This document shows, piece by piece, positions 59,797-64,000 of a stretch of 64,000 bases of DNA. This stretch comes from Telmatactis stephensoni (lineage: Eukaryota > Cnidaria > Anthozoa > Actiniaria > Isophelliidae), in NCBI GenBank assembly GCA_029948255.1, contig JALIZF010001775.1, forward strand, positions 248,001-312,000, in the 5' to 3' direction. The number at the start of each line of letters is the position of its first letter. Position 1 is the first letter of the stretch. Below the pieces are notes generated by a model that ran no database searches, had not been told where the DNA came from, and saw nothing but the letters and a program-made list of their open reading frames with translations. The translations under genes and the position numbers were made by a program.

Positions 59797-61119
59797 CTAG
59801 TGTTGGTTCTTTTGACCACTTTTCTTCCCCCCTTCCCTCTTGCTGGGGAAGGGGCGGTTGTAGTTTTTTGATCCTGAGTATTTGTATGGGTATCTCTTCC
59901 CATACTTGTCTGAAGCACTGGTATCCCTGGACCTTTTGTAGCCATCTTTTCGCTCTCTACTAATCTTTGAAGTAATCCGATTGGTGTCGGTTATATCTTT
60001 AACAGCTTTGGGTAAATCATCTCCAAATAACTCAGTAGTTATAGGATTTGATGGGGCACATAAGTAGCGGTAACTAGTGTGAAGCTCTGGTTTCAGGGCT
60101 TCTCTACGTCTTATGTTGACTTCTATGTTGGCATTGGCCAGTAACTGCACACCATCCATAAGGGTGTCCACAATTTTTTCTTTTGGTGGCATTTCTGATT
60201 TGTTTAGTACTTCATTGATCACTTGGACCACAGCAGTTATGCCTTTTACTAGTGCTTTTTGAGCCTTTTGGAGCTTTATGTCTCCTGTCCTTGCCTTCTC
60301 TGAGATGTTGTTCCATATCGCTGAATTGACTTTGGTTTCGGTCAAGATTTCACAGTTTTTTGGCTTGGGGTAGCGTTTCTTAATTTCGTTGAGCTTTTCC
60401 TCATTCGTCTTTTCCCCCAAGAGGTTTTTGAGGATTTTGGCCAAACCTGCATTAATGTCAGGTCCATCTTGATCAGTAACGTTGTACTGCTTTTCTAGCT
60501 GACTAAGTATGGCATTGCTTTCCTCGCTTAAGGAAGCACCATCGCCATCAGATTTTTGCCTCTTTGGGGCCGGTGGCTCTGTGTCACTGGCACTCTCTTC
60601 CTCCGATTCAGAGTCAGAGCTAGACAAATCCTCGTGTCGACCACCTTGGTACTCGTTTTTGTCTTTAAGTAGTTTTCCTAAGTTAAGGAATCCTTTATTC
60701 ATGCTAGCCGCCAAGCTGGAAAGCGAGTCTTTAAAGACTTGAGCGATGTTTTCGCCTGACGTTGAGCTTTCATTCGACGAGCTGCCATGGTTCTCGGCCA
60801 GCTTTGGTGACCCTTTTGGCGCGCTTTTTTCCCTTGTAGATTTTTTCGAGGTCTTTCTTCCTGTAGGAGTTTCGCTGGACTTCTGCCCAGGGTCTTTGCT
60901 TTCAGTATCACTTTTGAGTGATTTTGTGGGATCTTTGGTCCCGTTTGCCTGAGTTTTTGCATTTGGCGTTTTGCCGCCTTTGCCATTGCTGCCATTCATG
61001 GTAGCTGTGGACTGTTCTGTTCGTTTTCCTTTGGGTTCTGGCTGCCATTTGCTCAAAAGACAGCCTCTGCCGTCGTCTTTTTCCTTTGATTTATCTTGCG
61101 AGTCTTTAGAACCCGACAT
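59797..61119 (-). CDS. DIRS gag-like protein
   Basis: 440 residues from a clear ATG (MSGSKDSQDKSK). The N-terminal 190 residues are Lys/Ser/Asp-rich and disordered-looking, with an acidic SSSDSESEEES stretch. A folded-looking middle (about 230-380) and a basic Tyr/Lys-rich tail (KRYPYKYSGSK) follow. No zinc knuckle. Assigned by position in the element and composition. Confidence 0.75.
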   Translation of the reverse strand: MSGSKDSQDKSKEKDDGRGCLLSKWQPEPKGKRTEQSTATMNGSNGKGGKTPNAKTQANGTKDPTKSLKSDTESKDPGQKSSETPTGRKTSKKSTREKSAPKGSPKLAENHGSSSNESSTSGENIAQVFKDSLSSLAASMNKGFLNLGKLLKDKNEYQGGRHEDLSSSDSESEEESASDTEPPAPKRQKSDGDGASLSEESNAILSQLEKQYNVTDQDGPDINAGLAKILKNLLGEKTNEEKLNEIKKRYPKPKNCEILTETKVNSAIWNNISEKARTGDIKLQKAQKALVKGITAVVQVINEVLNKSEMPPKEKIVDTLMDGVQLLANANIEVNIRRREALKPELHTSYRYLCAPSNPITTELFGDDLPKAVKDITDTNRITSKISRERKDGYKRSRDTSASDKYGKRYPYKYSGSKNYNRPFPSKREGGKKSGQKNQH

Positions 61120-61225
61120 TGGTATGATTTAGACGGATTTTCGGGCAATTTTCCTTTGTTCAAATACATGAACAACTTCACTGACCGGCGACAGACGTTG
61201 CACTGATTGGCGCATGCGCTTGCTA

Positions 61226-61264
61226 TCTCATGGGATCTCTCAGCACGGTAACGAGGTAGAATTT
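61226..61264 (-). repeat. DIRS inverted terminal repeat (5' end of element)
   Basis: Complementary to 56765-56803. Followed inward by GCGCATGCGC-type sequence also found in the hairpin at 56508-56766. Confidence 0.85.
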
Positions 61265-61364
61265 ACATTTTTTAGATTCTCAGTATTCTACAATAACATA
61301 AACACTTTTTGAAATTCTATACTGTGTTAACGAAATTTTGTAGAACCAAGAGACCATAATACTA

Positions 61365-61600
61365 AGAGAGCGGAACTCAGTATTGATGTCTGTGCAATGT
61401 TCGTGGCGGCTAAGGCTATTTTTAGTAATTTCGCCATCGCGCACGCAAGGCTTGCAAACAATAGAATTTGATTTTTGACGTGCGAGCGGACGGGACCGTT
61501 TGCTTTCGGCTTTTGAGAGCCTTGCGCGCGCGATGGCGAAGTTACTAAAAATAGCCTTAGATGTTTGTGGCGGCTAAGGCTATTTTGAACTAAGGCTAAC
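61365..61600. repeat. Second copy of the 31565-31825 MITE family
   Basis: Shares GATGTCTGTGC, the CCATCGCGC..GCAAGGCT motif and its inverted CCTTGCGCGCGCGATGGCGA with the copy in gene B. The right end is rearranged with a short repeat of GTGGCGGCTAAGGCTATTTT. Confidence 0.75.
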
Positions 61601-61654
61601 TTGAATGAAAATATAAAGGAGTAATATCTGATGTCTCTAATCACAAAGACGGAT

Positions 61655-64000
61655 CTAGTCGACAACTTGAATGTCCTTCAAACTGGTCAGCACCTTCTCA
61701 ATTGTAGCTGAGCTTCTTTCTTTCCAACACGTATTCATCAACTTCCACCATGCATCAGGGGTTCCTTGTGGTCGTTCTGGTATTATCTCCTGGTCACATA
61801 CAGCAAACTTCATGGCTTCAATATCTTGACAATGAGAGTAAGCTTTAGGTCGAGCGTTACCAGACCCCTCACATAGCACCCACAACAACGAACCAAACGC
61901 GTAGATGTCAAAGGAGAAAGATGCATAGGTTGCTTTGTTGTAGGTTTGAAACATCTCTGGAGAAATGTGAAAAGGAATTCCAAGCTGGGTTGCCTCCAAG
62001 GGCTTTTGAGGTTTGCACATATTTAGTTTGGCTATTCCATCTGCTGTAATCTGTAAGAAAGAAAAGACGTTATCAAAGCCATGCTCGGTTTTCAAGGTTA
62101 AAGTTTATTGAGGTCGCTATTGGAGGACGCAAAGATACAAATGAAAACAACAACAACAACAAACAAACACACAGACAAAAACAAAAACCAGCGCGATCAA
62201 AAGTCCCAAGTCCCAAACTCCAAACTCCTCCACAGGGGTTAACGTGAAGAATGCATACCAGAACGTTTTGAGGTTTGAGATCTCCATAAACATAGTCAAC
62301 TTTATAGATCGCTTCCAGTCCTTTCGCCACATCCATGGCCACCTCTTTTCTTCTCTGCAGACTGAATAATCCACGCTTTAGTACCGTCAGTAAGTCACAT
62401 TCTGCTTGTTCCATCACAATATAGAGTTGATCAGGATCAGGGACATACCATCCGGTAAGTTCAAGAAGGTTAGGATGTTGCCTGCCAATTTTGTCGTTTA
62501 TGTCCCTTGAATCAGCAAAGAAGAACAAACGTTTAGTGATTTACTCTTGTTTTCAATAATAATGTTGTATAAGATTTGAAATAATTGGAAAAATTAATTT
62601 CCTTACACTGTATGTTAAAATCATGTAAACGCATGGAAAGGTCCAGTAAATTGCTATTTAAATAGGTTAGGTGTGGTACTTTTTGCATAGTTCAGCACAT
62701 AGTTTTACATGCCCGATTTGGTAATTTTGATACTTTCCAGAACAATCTGACATGAGTTTACATCATTTTGTTAAAAATGCTTCGTGGTGATTTCCATGAC
62801 ATTTCCATCCATCAGCTACATTAACATGCACACCTTATAAAAATATCATGCCATCGTAAATAGTGAAAACTAGTGAAAAGTGTCACGTAAAATAGATGGC
62901 TTAAACTTACTTAAAGTGCATGCAATCAAGCATAGTTTGATCCCAGACTCCCTGGCTTACGGCTCCTTTGGTCACAACTTTCACCACAGAACTTTCTAGG
63001 TTACCAAACCACAGAGGACTTGCACAGGAGTAGATCTGCCCATGCGCAGTGGATGTGATTTTCGGCCCAAGTTCTGGCGGACCTCGTTCGAGGACATATC
63101 GCAAAGAGTGTCCCTTTACAGCTAAATATGCCACACGAGGGGTGTAGTTGGCGATCTTTGACGCAACACCAGATGATTTCTCAAAAAGACGTTCAGTTGC
63201 AACACCAAAGGCCTCGATTTCTTCTTTAAATTCACACCGTTTGTTGTCAAGAACTTGTTCACATGTCCTTATTATCTCAGTGGCCAAGTCTTCACAGTCA
63301 AATTTTTGTAGAAGGTTTTGTACAACTTCCCTTCTCCAAAGTGGATCTCGTGGTCTTGGTTTGACATCACTCTTGTTGCCAACATCAGATTCTTCAACCC
63401 ATTGTTTCATTTTCTTTCTTAACACGGAATTCACTTTGCGATTTAATGATTCAAGAACATCGTCAACAGCGTAATATGCTCCAAGCACACCAGAGTCTGT
63501 GTCACTATGTTTTGTCCAGATTTCATTTCCAAAAGTGCGTCGAAGAATTCTGTTAAGAAGTGGGTGGGTCGTCGCTGCTATCGTCAGCTTAGCTTCAAGG
63601 ACCGACTTTTCCAAAGCATTTTTCAAAGCCCTCTCCAGAGAACGTCTTAGTACATTGAATGTTGTGTCAAGAATTAAACTCTTCATAACACGTGAAAATT
63701 CCAAGAAGGCCAAACGGTCATAAGACACTACTGTCCTTTCACATTTGCACTGGTAATCTTGTGCTTCTTGCACAAACATTTCAGACAATCCCTTAAAATC
63801 ATGGACAATCGTGTTTGACATAGCGGACTTTTTCTTAATAATCAATTCTGAAATTAAGTTGAAGGTGGATTCTTCTACCTTCAACGCACGTTGAAATTCT
63901 TCTTTCAACTTACAAGTATCTCTCGAAAGATTTTTTTGAGTACCGACAACTGAGTACAAGAACTTTTCTTGTCCAGACAACAATGCTGCTAGTTCCCTTC
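61655..64000 (-). CDS. GTPase-pseudokinase gene F (paralogue of A/B, 5' part beyond window)
   Basis: Exons seen: 62911 to beyond 64000, 62505-62259 and 62050-61655; phases match gene A. The visible part covers the helical middle, the AVKGHSLRYVLERGPPEL boundary, and the kinase domain. The glycine loop is absent (STAHGQIYSCAS), VVKVV is kept, and the catalytic loop is VYGDLKPQN. DFG is replaced by LNM in AKLNMCKPQ, and DIYAFGSLLW is kept. It is a predicted pseudokinase. The GTPase exon and G4 region lie outside the window. It lies downstream of the DIRS insertion on the same strand as A, B and C. Confidence 0.8.

Larger units (their letters stand above)
56765..61264 (-). mobile_element. DIRS-type tyrosine-recombinase retrotransposon, apparently intact
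   Basis: Inverted terminal repeats of about 39 bases (56765-56803 and 61226-61264, core CTCGTTACC-TGCTGAGAGAT) enclose three long uninterrupted ORFs in the order gag-like, RT/RNase H, tyrosine recombinase. The second and third overlap. This order, the overlap, the inverted ends and the absence of an aspartic protease and DDE integrase define the DIRS order. It inserted between genes E and F. Confidence 0.92.

Overview
This is eukaryotic nuclear DNA from an animal. It has short exons with GT/AG introns, a receptor tyrosine kinase with MAM and EGF modules, a CDKL-family kinase, and Penelope-like and DIRS retrotransposons among many small inverted-repeat elements. The gene set, and the expansion of GTPase-kinase fusion genes resembling DSTYK, suggest a cnidarian, probably an anthozoan or stony coral. 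That assignment is inference. All gene models were built by hand from splice sites and exon phase.

Layout. Positions 548-10088 (+) hold the 3' part of a receptor tyrosine kinase. Its ectodomain has cysteine-rich W-x3-C/KCC modules, a MAM domain and an EGF domain, followed by a transmembrane helix and an Eph-like kinase domain. Two places in the ectodomain break the reading frame. Positions 12571-22716 (+) hold a complete ten-exon CDKL1/4-type kinase. Its first intron carries a 1.65-kb TTAA-flanked foldback element, and its fourth intron carries a tandem duplication of the DFG exon edge.

From 24005 to the right edge lies an array of six paralogous genes. Each joins an N-terminal dynamin-like GTPase domain, a helical middle and a C-terminal kinase domain, with conserved intron positions. 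Four are on the minus strand (24005-28727, 30922-35021, 36487-40021, and 61655 to beyond 64000). Two are on the plus strand (41020-46309, 51382-55458). The minus-strand copies have lost the DFG motif and look like pseudokinases. The plus-strand copies keep every kinase motif but have a changed GTPase G4 motif. NF-kB-like sites lie upstream of four of the starts. The array looks like a rapidly evolving, possibly immune-related GTPase/(pseudo)kinase system.

Retroelements split the array. A decayed Penelope-like element (about 46889-49482) carries a type I hammerhead ribozyme fold just upstream of its ORF. An apparently intact DIRS-type retrotransposon (56765-61264, minus strand) has gag-like, RT/RNase H and tyrosine recombinase ORFs and inverted terminal repeats. 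A hairpin built from related terminal sequence abuts it. Several miniature inverted-repeat elements sit in introns and spacers.
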